Shown: one piece after another, positions 9,969 to 21,430 of the stretch
Numbering within the stretch: the stretch's first letter is position 1
How the letters are laid out: every line of letters begins with the position of its first letter
Source of the DNA: Porodaedalea pini
Taxonomy: Eukaryota > Basidiomycota > Agaricomycetes > Hymenochaetales > Hymenochaetaceae
DNA: 64,000 nucleotides
Assembly (NCBI GenBank): GCA_002794775.1
Contig: NBAY01000080.1
Coordinates: 62,001 to 126,000, forward strand
Reading direction: 5' to 3'
Translations under genes and position numbers: made by a program
Notes under the pieces: generated by a model
Told to the model about the DNA's origin: nothing
The model's input: only the letters and a program-made list of their open reading frames with translations
Database searches by the model: none

Positions 9969-12900
9969 TCAAAACCTATACGGGCTGCTCGTAATCTTCA
10001 ACGTGCCCCTCTCCGGCCGCCCAGCGAAGCCAGCGTCGCGCAGTCCGGCAGGCACCTGTGGAACATCAGGGATCTCATCACGCTCCTGTCCCTGTCCCTG
10101 ATCGTATAGTGCAGCAACGCGTCGTACGAACCCGTCGCGTACCTGCGCACTCTTATCCGCATCGAGCACGCTGTAGCGGGAGTACACCGACATGGACGCG
10201 AGCGAGCGGCGGTCAGGCTCTCCCTCTCCCTCTCCCCTCTCCCATATCCGACCCCGCCTTCGCATACCGCAGTCGCTCGTCGTCAGCATCGTCAAAGTAG
10301 CCGTCGACAGTTTCAACTTCGATCTCTGGAGTCACAGCGCTGACATCGGTGGGGAACGCATCTGCCTCTCCCGTTCTCGCAACGTCGAAGTACACGCGTT
10401 TCTCCCCGCGCGCTCGCGCCTGGCGGATATACGCCGAGCTGCGCGTATCGACGAAATCGCCCGAGCTCGCATACATCGACACCCTCTCCTCCCGTCCCAT
10501 CCCCGCTGCATCCTCCCTCTCTTCCCCGTCTTCATGTTCAAACTGCTCCTCCTCGCCCTCAGCTGAGTACAGCGCCTTATAGCGCTCAACGCGTTCAACG
10601 AGCTCGCGGCTGTTCTGCGGGGGCAAGACTGGCCGCGTAGGGAACGGCGACTCTCTTCCGCGCCGCACAAGCGCACCCGCCTGGCCCATCCCCGGAGACG
10701 GCGAGCGCGCAGGCGAGTACCACGCCCCAAGCCCCAGAGGCGACGGCGAGCGCGAGGCGAAAGCGTGGGCGGGGCTTAGCAGTTGCCGGTCTTCACTCGG
10801 ACGGCGTGGAGGAAGGGTATCGCTTTCCGACCTCGGTGATGCAGGTGAAGACCATGGCTGTTGAGGGGGAGCGGGGAGAGGTCCCGTAGGTGGTGGTGAA
10901 GGCGGTGGGACCTGGTAGTACGCGAGCACGCTCGCGCGAGCCGCCATGAACTCATCAGGATTCGGCGTGCCCGAGCGGCTCTGCGTTGGCGTGACGTCGA
11001 GTCCACTCAAAGGCACCCGGCCAGGCGCAGCGCGGCGCGCAGCAAGGCCAGGGCGCGTCGGCGAAGACGGGGAACCCAACGACCCGTACGCAGTCGATGA
11101 CGGAGAGAGGTAACTAGAGGACAGCTCATTGGCGTTTGTGTTCGCATCTTCGAAAGCCTGCTGTCTGACAGGCGTCGGTATCCCTTCGTCTTCTCCGATG
11201 ATTATGAATGACTCGGGAGAGTCGGCACGCCGACCATTCGAGCTCGAATTCGCAAAGACGTTCTTCGGATTCACCGTCGTCGGCGAGATCCCCCTCGAAG
11301 TCAACGCTGCCGCGATATCAAACGGATTCGGCAAGAGCGCCGACTCCCTCTGCGCCAAGTGCGGATTCGGCGCGGAGATAGCTGCAGTGGAGACCTTCGA
11401 GTTCTCACCGTTGCCGTTGCCGGAAGAGTGACCAAACGGAAACAGCCTCCCTATCTTCCTGCTCTGCGATCTACCCAAGCCGCCCGGACTCACACTGGTA
11501 GGAGACGTGGAGCGGGACAGCGAGCGCCACAGCCCGTGCTGCGAATGCTCACCATTACTGTTACCGTTGAAGTTGCTAGTGCTGCTGCTGCTGCCATTGC
11601 TGTCCTCAGGAGAACGCACCACCGGAGACATCCCACCAACCTCCTCCCTCGGAATATCCAACGACACCGCCGTCTCCACGCGCAAAGACCCGCCGCCACC
11701 CCACGCCTCACTTGTGCCCGCCGTACCCATCCTGCTCGGCGCGCTCCGATAGCTCCACGGGCTCTCGGAGCGCAAGGCATCGTTCGGCGGGACGAGCGTG
11801 CTGCCCGACGAACTCAGCTCCATCGACGAAGACGACTTCGTCAGGCCGGGGCCGGGCGGCGCAATCTGAGAAGGCGACGCAGACCCCGCACGCGCGAAGC
11901 GCTCCGCGATCGGCAGCGGCATCGGCATCGGCGGCACCGGAGGCGGCGGCGACGGTGGCGTCTCGTTCTCCCTGTCCCTGTCCCTGTCCTTGTCCCTGTC
12001 TTTGCCATCGCGCGACACCGAGCGCGTCATTAGCCGGAAGAGTGACTTCTTCTTCGTCGGCATCGGCACGGACGCGTCTTCCTCTCCTCCCGCAGGACTC
12101 GACGGACGCGTGCGTGTCTTCTTGTCCTTGTCTTTTGTCTTCTTCTTGTGCGCCCGCGCTTTTCTGAGGCCCCAGCCGAGTCCGTGAGGTAGCCGTCCAC
12201 CCCAGGTCCAAGTCCAGGTTCAGACCCAAGTCCAAGTCCAGGTTCAAATCCGGGTCCAGGTAAGAAGGATGCGTTAATAGTCGCAAGGAGCGCTCCAGGG
12301 TCACCTACAGGCGAAGACGCGTCACGTTCCCCCTTCTCTTTATCCTTCTCCTCCTTCCTCTTCGTCTTTGTCTTTTTCTTCTTTGTATCGCCCGTGATCG
12401 CAATCGCCTCGCTGAGATAACCCCCGTCGCTCTCATAGTCGTCACCGGCCTCTTTCCCCTCTCTTTCTCTCTCTTCCTCCACCTCGAACTCTTCTTCTCC
12501 TTCGCCTTCTTCCCACCCTCTGAAACATATCCGCTGTTATCGCTCTCATAGCCATATCCGGCCTTCTGCTTCCTCAATTTATTCCGCCGCTCCTTATCTC
12601 TGTTGGGAGGCGGGACCGGAACGGCTAGCGTAAGCTTTACAGGCCCTCCTCGGTTCGCGTCATCCTCGTCCAACCGCGGCATGTTTCCGACACCGGGACC
12701 GGGATTCACGAAGAATTGGTCGTTGGATCCTGACCCTGCCTTGAATGCCTGCTCGTTTAAGTTGCCTTGCCTTGGGTAGGGAGTACGGAAGTTGTACGGA
12801 GACATGGCGGACTCTTCTGAAGTCGATGGCGATGTCAGGCCAGGCGTGCTGCGCTGTATGTCGGAAGATGAGGGAGAAGAAAAAAAGACACGAGGAGGTC

Positions 12901-13166
12901 AGTTAACGTCAAATTATATCTCAGGAAGAGCCATGCCAACGTAGAGGGTAGAGATAACCTGAGCAAGAGATTATTCTCACCTCTGTAGCTTCTCCGTCGT
13001 CCTCGTCCTCGTCATTGGCTGCCTCCGCTACAGGATCGAACATCCACTTCGCCATGACCGAGTTGCGAAAGCCCAGGCTGATCGCCGCATCGAGCACGGA
13101 CGCGCGGAGCTCGACTGCAGGCGCGTCGTCCGCCTCGGGTCCTGAGGCCGTCGACGCGGATGACAT
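9969..13166 (-). CDS. large disordered protein with GYxSDxxGYxSE repeats, frameshifted as read
   Basis: Family not recognised. Exon 1 (13166-12981) encodes MSSASTASGPEADD and the conserved-looking LDAAISLGFRNSVMAKWMFD. Exon 2 starts at 12853 and continues to the end. The protein is mostly low complexity: basic Lys/Arg blocks, Pro/Ser-rich segments and three related motifs (GYESDNSGYVSE, DYESDGGYLSE, DGYLTDSAG). A PGLGLG-type tandem repeat lies near 12190-12260. The conserved frame changes three times, at about 12500, 12165 and 10235. At 10234-10237 a run of four C (GGGG on the coding strand) breaks a regular Gly-Glu repeat, and dropping one base restores the frame that ends RYSVLDADKSAQVRDGFVR. 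These are probably assembly indels, or else decay. Expected size about 930 residues. No signal peptide; a nuclear or cytosolic scaffold is possible but unproven. Confidence 0.7.
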
Positions 13167-16100
13167 ATCCCTGGCACCCTAGTATCCTCGTATCCTAGTT
13201 TCTGTCCCAGCTGCTCTGCGAGTAGTGAATGCGCGATAGCAGGGTCTTTTAACGGAACGTGGGTCGTGCTAATGAACGTGGGATGTCGAAAGGCCGGCCC
13301 TTCGACGTGCTGGGCGCGCTCGTATATAAAAGTATGCGTATAAAAAAAAGACGGGCGGGATACGATATCGAAAGAACGTCGGGCCGCCAGTCGATGGGCG
13401 TTGAACAACCTGGGGCCGCTGGTGTAAGTACGCAGCAAGGAGCGTCTTCAGCTCGGTCGAGCGGGTGGGGATGGCGGTGAAAGGCAAAAATCGGAGTGAT
13501 GAAGCATATCTCTGCTCGCTTGTCCTCAAGAGGTCGGTTGCTGTTTACGAGGGTCTTTCCATTTTGACGCGTTAACTCCGTCTCGGCAGCCTAGACCGAA
13601 TCTGATCCGTCCCTCAATCCTTTCGAGGGAAATAAATTTATTATTCTCGTTCTTGCACGACCAAGCGATTTTTGAGCAAGGTAGAAATAACAGGGGGATA
13701 AATGATAAGGTAAAAGCTAATAAACAAATGAAATGAAGTAGTCCGACATCTCCATATTAGGAATTCGTCTAGAATGATGTCGTCCATCGCAACGAAAACA
13801 AGCTTAAGCTTAAGCTCGTCGGCGAGTCCACAAACGGGGTTCCCAGTGACCATTCATTGGTCTCCTCCATCGGTCTCTTTTCAGCTTCAACAAGCCCATA
13901 CGTGAATACTCGTCGTCGTCGTCGTTATGGTGATATCTCGGCGAAGGAACATGGGGCAAGAGAACAAGAACAAGTAAGAGAACGCCTTGCCTTGCCATGG
14001 CAGTAGTGGGCGGTGATAGAAGGCCCCATAACTGACAAGGAGACGTGCCTATAGAAGGAGCACGACTTGAAGGTCAGTATGGAAGTCGGCTGGGATAATG
14101 CCTTGCAGAAGCCGCTGCATAGCGTATCATCACGAAGCTCATAGCAGTCTATTAGCCTGCGAACGCCTGTTTCCCAGCCGTTTCCCGGAGCCGGAGCCGC
14201 GCCAAACCAACGCACTTACGCACATGTAAATCTTGAGCTATTTCACAGATCGTCGGCCCTATGAAAGGCCTTTTATATCAGAGCTCGTGAAGGGGTATTC
14301 GGGCACGCGGTTATGGTCGCTGAGGTTTCAGGACGAGCAAGGACAACAGAGCAGCAGTTGTCAATTTCGAGCAGAGTTCGTTCGAGACGTCCGACGATCG
14401 GGGGAGCCATTGTGGCTTGCAATAAGCATCCGATTGCATTGCATCCTTCGTACTCTATAGCTTTATTTCCGTACACATACTCACAGCAACATATTAGCAT
14501 CACAGCTGCGCGGCACGTATGGGCGCAACGATCTCCTCAGGCGGAAGACTTGATTTTCTTGGGGTCCGAGGATCACTGGCATTAATATTGGGCCGCTGGC
14601 AGGCGCGCACAGCCCACGGGGCGTTCAGACGTATGAAGAGCCACGCGGAAACAAGAGGCGTTTAAATTTGTATGAATGTCCCCGGCGCCCAGCAAGACCT
14701 ATAACTAGACCCCGTGACGTTGACGCGTAGGCCGCGACCTGGATTCAAACTCCGATTCATCCTGCCAGATAGGCTTTCTACACGTATGCAGCCCAGAAAT
14801 ATTTCTATTCGACCTCCACTCTGCCAGTATAATCAAGGCGAGGAAGAACGATGTACGGCTAGAGTTTGAGCGTTTCAATGAAAGGGTACCGGGTGAAAAC
14901 TTGCGCGAACCGACATCTCGCTGGTACCGGATCGCGTTTTGACTCAGAATCAGCAAAACATCTGAAACGAATAAAGGAGAAAGTAAATTTCAAAGTTCGC
15001 CACTACCAAAATGCAAAAACAAATCTGTTGTAAAGAACAACTGTGTAATCGGGGAAAAACTTTGTCCGTGACAATTGTCCCATGCAGAATTAGACGAATG
15101 CAGACTGTGTAGGCTGGATTGATCAGTGCTTCGGTTATATGTAGCTATCTAGCCAGGGATGGTATCAGTTACAGAGGGAGCAAATACCAAGCGATGCCTT
15201 AACTCGAGACAAAGAGCTACTTAGGCGCTGTTCTTGGGAGGAGACAAAACTGGAGAGGGGCATCACAGGACGCGGTGGAGCCTTTTTATCGCGTTTACCT
15301 CCATCGGGGCCCTGTGGGGGACAGGGAGGGACAGTTATAGCAGGCGGCTGCGACAGCGTTCGCAGCATCGGGCACCTTTGACGATTTTTAGTATGATTTG
15401 TACCAGGAGCAAATACTGATGTGGCAGTAGCAGGCGGCGACGACGAGACGACAGCCAGGAGAGTGATTTATACGAAGAGCATGGCTGTTGTGAGAGCGTA
15501 AGTTGTAGAGAGCCTAGAGTCATTGAGGACCGCACTAGTCTTCCTCTTCCAAAATCAGCTGGGTTTTTGCCTGCTAATCCGAATGAAATCCTCGGCGAGC
15601 ACCTTAGAATCTGACACAACACACCTCTGCTGCGGATTCCCTGTCTCTTCCACTCTCGTCCGTAATGTGCGGAGGGCGGCGATGTCGCTTGCAATACCGC
15701 GCCGCGAGCTAGGTGTGCGTTCGCGCTATACACAATCCGAAGATCCTATGTTCCGAGTCCGAGCTCGCAAAATTGCTAACATTGCGGTAAAACCCTAGTC
15801 ATCACAGCTTTGATTTCCTTTCTCAGTGCATATTTTCCGGGTTTGATATCGATAGCCAGACATATCCAAGCAGGAAACTACAGCGCTGCCCCGCCTTGGT
15901 CGAACGTTGAGCCTCGTATTCAAGCTTCATGAACAACTCGAACGCACACTTCGCTAATGTTGATGCAAGCAAGCAGCGGCGTCCTGCGACTACGTTGATG
16001 AACAGAAATATCTCGCTAGAGCGCACAGAAAAAGTTGTACTCCGCTGCCACCTCCGCATAAAGCGGTAGCACTGCATAGTGTAATCAATGAGCACACACT

Positions 16101-16308
16101 ATGTAAAGCTTTCCGAGTCCCGGAAACTCTACTCGCCCAACTCCATGTCGATCTGAATTCTCTTATAGAATGAGGACCTTGCATGGAAACGAGCCTTCTG
16201 AGCCGACAGAAGCACAAGATATGAAAGAATTCAAGAAACATGGATTTGACTTCATGTTTAAGAGAACCTGAGAATGAAGGCAACTAACAGACCAAGATAA
16301 GCTTAAGC
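13167..16308. other. long stretch without a recognised gene
   Basis: Part of this is the 5' flank of the large gene; 13320-13335 holds a TATATAAAA-like word. A TATAAAAG box on the minus strand at about 14270-14277 precedes the small secreted-peptide candidate at 13810-13998. Several ORFs of 60-130 codons on both strands (for example 15335-15733 minus and 15523-15798 plus) have no family signal and look random. Confidence 0.4.
13810..13998 (-). CDS. candidate short secreted peptide precursor, 62 aa
   Basis: The ORF begins MARQGVLLLVLVLLPHVPS, a good hydrophobic signal peptide. It continues with a His/Asp-rich spacer (YHHNDDDDEYS) and ends with dibasic sites: LKLKR, then DRWRR, then the 12-residue PMNGHWEPRLWT, then RRR. 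Kexin-type proteases cut after KR or RR in the fungal secretory pathway, so the 12-mer could in principle be released. A TATAAAAG box lies about 270 bp upstream on the same strand. Only one copy of the 12-mer is present, and a second overlapping minus-frame ORF (13641-13853) is possible, so this is only a candidate. Confidence 0.3.
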   Translation of the reverse strand: MARQGVLLLVLVLLPHVPSPRYHHNDDDDEYSRMGLLKLKRDRWRRPMNGHWEPRLWTRRRA

Positions 16309-17576
16309 CTACCAAGGCATACTGTATACAGGACTATTATTTTCAGGACCTGGCCGACCGAAAAGAACCTCTGCAGATGGCTCCTTCCCCGACTCAAACT
16401 GCATTACGATGTTAAATAGCGTGCTTAACACGCGTCCGTCCGTCTCTGTACCAGGCCTATAGCAGCAGATTGCTTGGGGAGCGCCTTGCGTATCTGAGAA
16501 TACGCGCTCTCTCAGAAACTTTGGAGAGATATTATCCCGTTTCGGTACTTCAGCACGTATTTGCGCCAGGAGTTCGGCGATGCGAGCGAGACGTATGGGA
16601 GACCCGGTCAGCCACGGTATCTCTTCGACATGCCGGTTCTCGAGGAAGTGGTTCGTGTGCACGACGACGCCGTTTGCATCCGGAAAGAGGTAGATATTCC
16701 CGCGAGGGGATACTTCGAGTCCACGTCCGCCAGATATAGAGTCAGCGATGAGAATATGTTGGGAGGACGCTGGCCCGCCGAGACGTTCAATCTCAGAGAT
16801 CGCGTGCTCCACTGAGGTGCACTGAAGTGCAATGCGGAGAAGCAAGTGGATTGGCAGTAGTGCCGTGGAGATAGAGCGTGCCCGGATCGCGTTGAGGCAT
16901 ACACCAACGGATGAACTGTTGAATCCAATCTTTCCTACGATTCCTGGCTTGAAAAGTGGTTAGATAAATTCAGAAACGTTACAAGAGGCGACTCGGACTA
17001 GAACTAAAAGTAATGACTGCTTACTTCAATAACCATCCATATCTTAGGCTTCCCAGGCTGAGTAATGGATGCCATTGCGAGGTTTTTCCCGACGTCCTCC
17101 GTCCAGTCCCAGTTCTGCGCAAGAATCTGGCGACGCTCTCCACCTGCCTGCACGTCCGCATCGAGTGTCCACGCAAGGCTTGTGCACCCGTCGTCGAGCG
17201 TACCAAGAGCAATTTCACTCCGCGCATTGAGTGCGATTATCTCAATCAGCGGTACATCCGCACCCTGGGCGATACCCTCCATCTCACTATATAGCTCTGG
17301 TGCAAGTCGCTGAATCGTTGGTTGAAAAATCTCTGCAAACTCGAGGACCTTGGGCCAGGAAAGCCCGGAAAGGACCTCAAATATAGAGTGGTAGATCGTA
17401 AGCTGACCTCGAATTTGAGCACGAAGGAGGGTCCCATGTTGAAGTCCAATCTGGTATTTCATAGGTAAAAGAATGATAAGAATCAAACATGTTTAGTAGA
17501 GATTACGAGCAGAACTGACCTCAAACGGTGTCCCAGCGAGATCAACGCGAGGAATCGAGGGTTCTGCATCAGCCAT
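16309..17576 (-). CDS. acyl-CoA:6-APA acyltransferase (IAT/C45)-like protein
   Basis: The enzyme belongs to the Ntn-hydrolase family of penicillin acyltransferases, which self-cleave before a catalytic Cys. Three exons fit: 17576-17520 (MADAEPSIPRVDLAGTPFE), 17450-17025 and 16947-16309, for about 373 residues. Exon 2 carries IGLQHGTLLRAQIRGQL, ALNARSEI and then DDGCTSLAW, whose Cys is the expected nucleophile after auto-cleavage between Gly and Cys. QNWDWTED follows. Exon 3 has GKIGFNSSSVGVCLNAI and the C-terminal domain with NHFLENRHVEE. The ORF is complete with no frame break. Basidiomycetes do not make penicillin, so the substrate is probably another N-acyl amine or amino acid; I cannot say which. 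Confidence 0.9.
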
Positions 17577-18001
17577 TCTGTTCAGCTTTTCTTCGATGCG
17601 ACCGAGGTCAGTGTATTCTCAAGCTACAGGCCATCCTTTCTTATAGCAGATTACTGAATTGCATCCGAGCGGGTACTTTCGCACGAGATACACCAGCCAA
17701 TCTGCTTCAACGGGGAGGCCGACAAAGCGCACCCTGATTTCTCAATCTATACTCTGAAATACCTCGACTGACCACAAGGGAGAATCAGTTAAAAACACGT
17801 TCCCATGTTGTTATACCACAAATTTACTTTTAGCAGGCCTTGGAGCTCTTTCTTGCTGTTTGTTAACATGTACTCTGTTGAGTGGCAATGACAAAGACTA
17901 ACACTTATTAGCAGTAGATCGGGAAATGAAAGTCGTCAGCCAAGAAACCTGCTCTCCGAGTGTCTTGAGGTTAGAATGCGAGACACGTCTAGTAGGCTGC
18001 T
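17577..18001. other. intergenic region between the acyltransferase and RRP42
   Basis: About 425 bp with no convincing ORF. It contains the acyltransferase promoter region and the 3' flank of RRP42, which is also on the minus strand. Confidence 0.4.
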
Positions 18002-19181
18002 TTAAATTGAAGAACGTTTCAAATCTTTGCCCTGCAACTGTATATCTAAAGTTCTCTGAAGCTCCCGAGCATAGCTCTCCCCGCGCTGCATCATGCGTAA
18101 ATATCATGAAGCTGGATGCACGAGATTATATACTCACGCGTAGCAGAGGTTTCAGCACGGAGGCATCGGTCTCTCCAGGACCAAGCAATCGCATGCCTTG
18201 TAAGTTACTGGCGGAGTCCCAGAACGAGTAGAGCAGAATGAGGCGGAGGGGCGTCGCACTTTCTTCTATTGAGGATGCATCGAGGTAATGTATGGGAGAT
18301 ACCTGCTCGGGCTTTAACTTAGCAAAAGGAGCAGGCGCATAAAGGGAGAGCGACCAACTAGATTCAAGGTAATACACACGGGCCACGATGCGCCGCATTT
18401 CAGCTGCTCTCCCTCATCCCAGTAGTCCTCAAGCTCGAAATCTGTCGCTTTCTTCGCCGCCCGCGTGTCTAGCCCACTAGTCTGACCCTCGTCTCCCATC
18501 TTTACGTCTTCTGAGACCACACGATCGACTGTAGGTCCTGCACCCCCGCGTGCCCTGTACTCCACTGAACGCGTGCGCGGAACGCGGGTATCGCGCAGAG
18601 CTGCAGCTGCAGCGAGGAAGAGCGCGTCAAGAATATTCCCACAATCAGAAAGCACCAGCAAGTCAAGATGCAGCAGCCAGGACTTTTTCCCGGGTAGGAT
18701 AGACAGATTCTTAGGATGTAAGGATGGGTGAGAGAGAGCATCATGAAGTGTTGCTGTTAGATCGTGTTGTAAGTCATCAACCGCATTGCTGTTGAGATGC
18801 GGGTAGGCAGAGGGCGAACTGTAACGGCACACATAGCATAGACGCAGTAAATTTTCAGGTATCCTATGCGTAAAACAAGCGAGACGAACCAAGAAACACT
18901 ACACACCATCCGACCGCCATCTACGCCATTGCCACTGACAACATCCTCCACTTCTAGCTTGACGGCAGCGAGCACTTCTGTCCCCGACAATCCACCTCCT
19001 ACGCCGATGAGGCTCGCGCCGCCAATGCTCACGCGTGCGCTTCCGTTTGCGAGAGGCGCTACTTGCGTGTCGAGAGCTATTGGCCGATAATCATCAAGAG
19101 CTCTTCCGTCGGGCGGAGAGGTGGGTTCGCCAATAGAGATGACCGAATATACGCTTGTTCGGATTTTGAGGAAGATGCCAT
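18002..19181 (-). CDS. RRP42: exosome complex component RRP42 (RNase PH-like)
   Basis: RRP42 is one of six RNase PH-fold subunits of the RNA exosome ring, used in 3'-to-5' RNA processing in nucleus and cytoplasm. The start at 19181 reads MASSSKSEQAYIRSSLLANP. After it come DGRALDDYRPIALDTQVAPL and GTEVLAAVKLEVEDV. SPSAYPHLNSNAVDDLQHD, PKNLSILPGKKSWLLHLDLL and PRTRSVEYRARGG follow, then the C-terminal DFELEDYWDEGE, SPIHYLDASSIEE and last exon RGESYARELQRTL. Exons are joined at GT-AG sites; the last is 18085-18002. The reading frame shifts by one base near 19112, exactly at the conserved NPP...R-DGR junction, which suggests an assembly indel. There is an 11-residue insertion (SLIGVGGGLSG) before GTEVLAAV. 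It is divergently transcribed from the aminopeptidase. Confidence 0.9.
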
Positions 19182-19267
19182 CGTCGTGGTTCAAGAAAAA
19201 AGTTGCACACGCGCTTCAAAGGCTTTACGCGACTTTACCGCTGACCGCCATCTCACGGACTTCAATC
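19182..19267. promoter_or_regulatory. 86-bp divergent promoter, RRP42 / aminopeptidase
   Basis: The two start codons are only 86 bp apart on opposite strands, so the core promoters must overlap or use the 5' ends of the neighbouring transcripts. No TATA box is visible, as is common for housekeeping genes. Confidence 0.6.
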
Positions 19268-21430
19268 ATGGTCTACCCAGGTATTTTACAGAAACTCACT
19301 CTATACTCTTGCTTACTTTTGTGCTCTAGCTCGCGTTAACGTTTTAAATACATTTGAGAAGCTCATAGAGCTATTGCCTGAAGCTGATCAGACGAAGGTT
19401 CATGCTCTCAATCATCTCTCTACCCTTCACGGAGTCTGAACAGGATGCTAGCCCCAAATCGCACTATTAGCGGGTGCAGTAACACTATACAGAAATGATA
19501 CGGATCGTGAAATGCCATTCCGCCAGGTAAGGAGTCAACAAGCTCAGCTCTCTCGTTTCTCGAACTTCTCATTATACTGGCATCTTCATGAAATGCAACG
19601 GAAGGTTCGGTATGATTAAAGTCTGTTGGATACTATGCGCTGATGGCTCAAATTCAATTGTTATAATATACTTCAAGCTAACGAGTGCTCTCCATACAGG
19701 AATCAAACTTCTACTATCTTTCGGGATGTCCTGTTCCGTGAGTCAAATTAGAATTATGTTCGAAATTACGGTATTGAGTACAACGTAGCGGGTCGTTTCT
19801 CCTCTTGGTCTATCAATCTGGAACGTCTTTGTCGTCTGCACCTGCCACCGAGCTCTTCATTCCTGAAGTGAAGCCTGCAGATTTGATGTGGAGCATCCCA
19901 CCGCCTTCACTTGTCGAAGCCTCCAAACTATTCGAGGCTACGCGCCTTGCCTACACACCCGCCCTCACCGATGCCATCATCACTTACCACAAGGCCTTCC
20001 CCGACGCTATATTCCACACACTGCCTATCGACTCGCCGCTCTTTCCAGAGCTCAAGGGCGACTTCACGCAGCTCAAGCTCTCACCGACGGATGGATTCCT
20101 CCTTTCCGCTCTGCATCGAGCGCGTCTCATCAAGACTGAGTATGAGATCACACAGATCCGCAAGGCGAACGAAATCAGTTCGCGAGCTCACGAAGTTGTC
20201 ATGCGCATGCTCGGGCGCGCGGTCAAGGGCCTGATCCAGTGTGAGCCGGGGCGGCGATCGAGCGTCCGCTTCTTCCTGGAGAGTGGCTCATCGAGAAAGA
20301 AGCTGAGGCGGAAGCGATCTTTGTTGCGTGTTGTAGGCGCGAAGGGTAAGTGGATTTGACAGTGTTTGAGAAAGAAGGACTTTAGTCCGTGCCTCTTTTC
20401 TATAGATCCGACCACCAAGCATATTTGCCGATCGTAGCTGCTTCAACTCGCGCTGCCACATTGCATTACTGCTGCAATGACAAGGAATTCGCATGGGGTC
20501 CAGTGGGACCGCATGATCACAACAACAGCAACTCTTTCGTGAATGGACATACGAAGAGTCTGAAGCCGCAAGTACTTCTCATCGACGCCGGATGTGAATG
20601 GGAATGTTACGCCAGTGATAGTAAGCTGCTTTCCATCTTTCTGTATAACTGATATTAAGATCTCGCCTAGTCACAAGAACCATGCCTGTCGGAAACGGCG
20701 GAAAGTTCACACCTGAGGCGCGCGCAATCTATGATCTCGTGCTCGAGATGCAGAAGGTGAGAAGATATCAAGTGATTTGAAGAGCTATTATCTTATGTGT
20801 ATGAATAAGGCGTCTCTCGAGATTATAAAGCCCGGACTGCACTGGGACGCTGTGCAGCTCCTCTGCCACCGTACTCTTATCAAAGGGTTCCAAAAACTTG
20901 GCATATTCCTTTCACCCAATTCACCAAACTCAGGCTCGTGGAACTCGGAGGAGGCAATCCTCGCCTCCGGCGTGAGCGGGGCGTTCTTCCCGCACGGCGT
21001 CGGACATAGTCTTGGAATGGACGTTCACGACGTGCCGAGTGCAAGCAGGCCCGCTGTTAATGATACGATCGGAAAGGGACTCGATCTAGGCTGCTCGGAC
21101 TTTTATACGAATTTGAGGTTAAGGATCCCCCTTGAGGAGCGCATGGTTGTTGTACGCCTTTCCTTATGCCTAGCCCTTTTATTCGCTGAACTGAAAGGCC
21201 TTGAAATTTGTTGCTAGACCGTCGAGCCCGGTATATATTTTCACCCGCATTTGCTCACGCCTGTCCGCTCTTCGCGGCACATCGACCACTCAGTGCTAGC
21301 GCGCTACGAGGCTGTTGGTGGCGTGCGCATCGAGGATGTTGTTCTCATCACGGCTGACAGCTGCGAGAACCTGACTACGGTCGGGAAGGAAACAAGCTGG
21401 GTCGAGGGTGTATGCTCGGGAGAATTGTAA
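19268..21430 (+). CDS. Xaa-Pro aminopeptidase / prolidase (M24B), broken as read
   Basis: This dinuclear-metal peptidase releases N-terminal residues preceding proline. A 13-nt first exon (19268-19280, MVYP) joins exon 2 from 19330 (ARVNVLNTFEKLIELLP). Further pieces are GAVTLYRNDTDREMPFRQ, ESNFYYLSGC and SFLLLVYQSGTSLSS, then the pita-bread domain. The metal-site motifs are present: IDAGCEWECYASD, HGVGHSLGMDVHDVPS, TVEPGIYFHPHLL and GGVRIEDVVLI. Two defects are visible. In-frame TGA (19437-19439) and TAG (19449-19451) lie between HLSTLHG and ALLAGA. A frame change near 20230-20265 lies between VKGLIQ and ERPLLPGEW. Everything downstream is intact to EGVCSGEL. Either the sequence has indels or the gene has recently died. 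Confidence 0.88.

Noticed and set aside
11359..12033. 224-aa plus-strand ORF, very Arg-rich
   Set aside because: It is antisense to the low-complexity gene at 9969-13166, and the Arg/His runs are complements of its Ser/Pro/Ala repeats.
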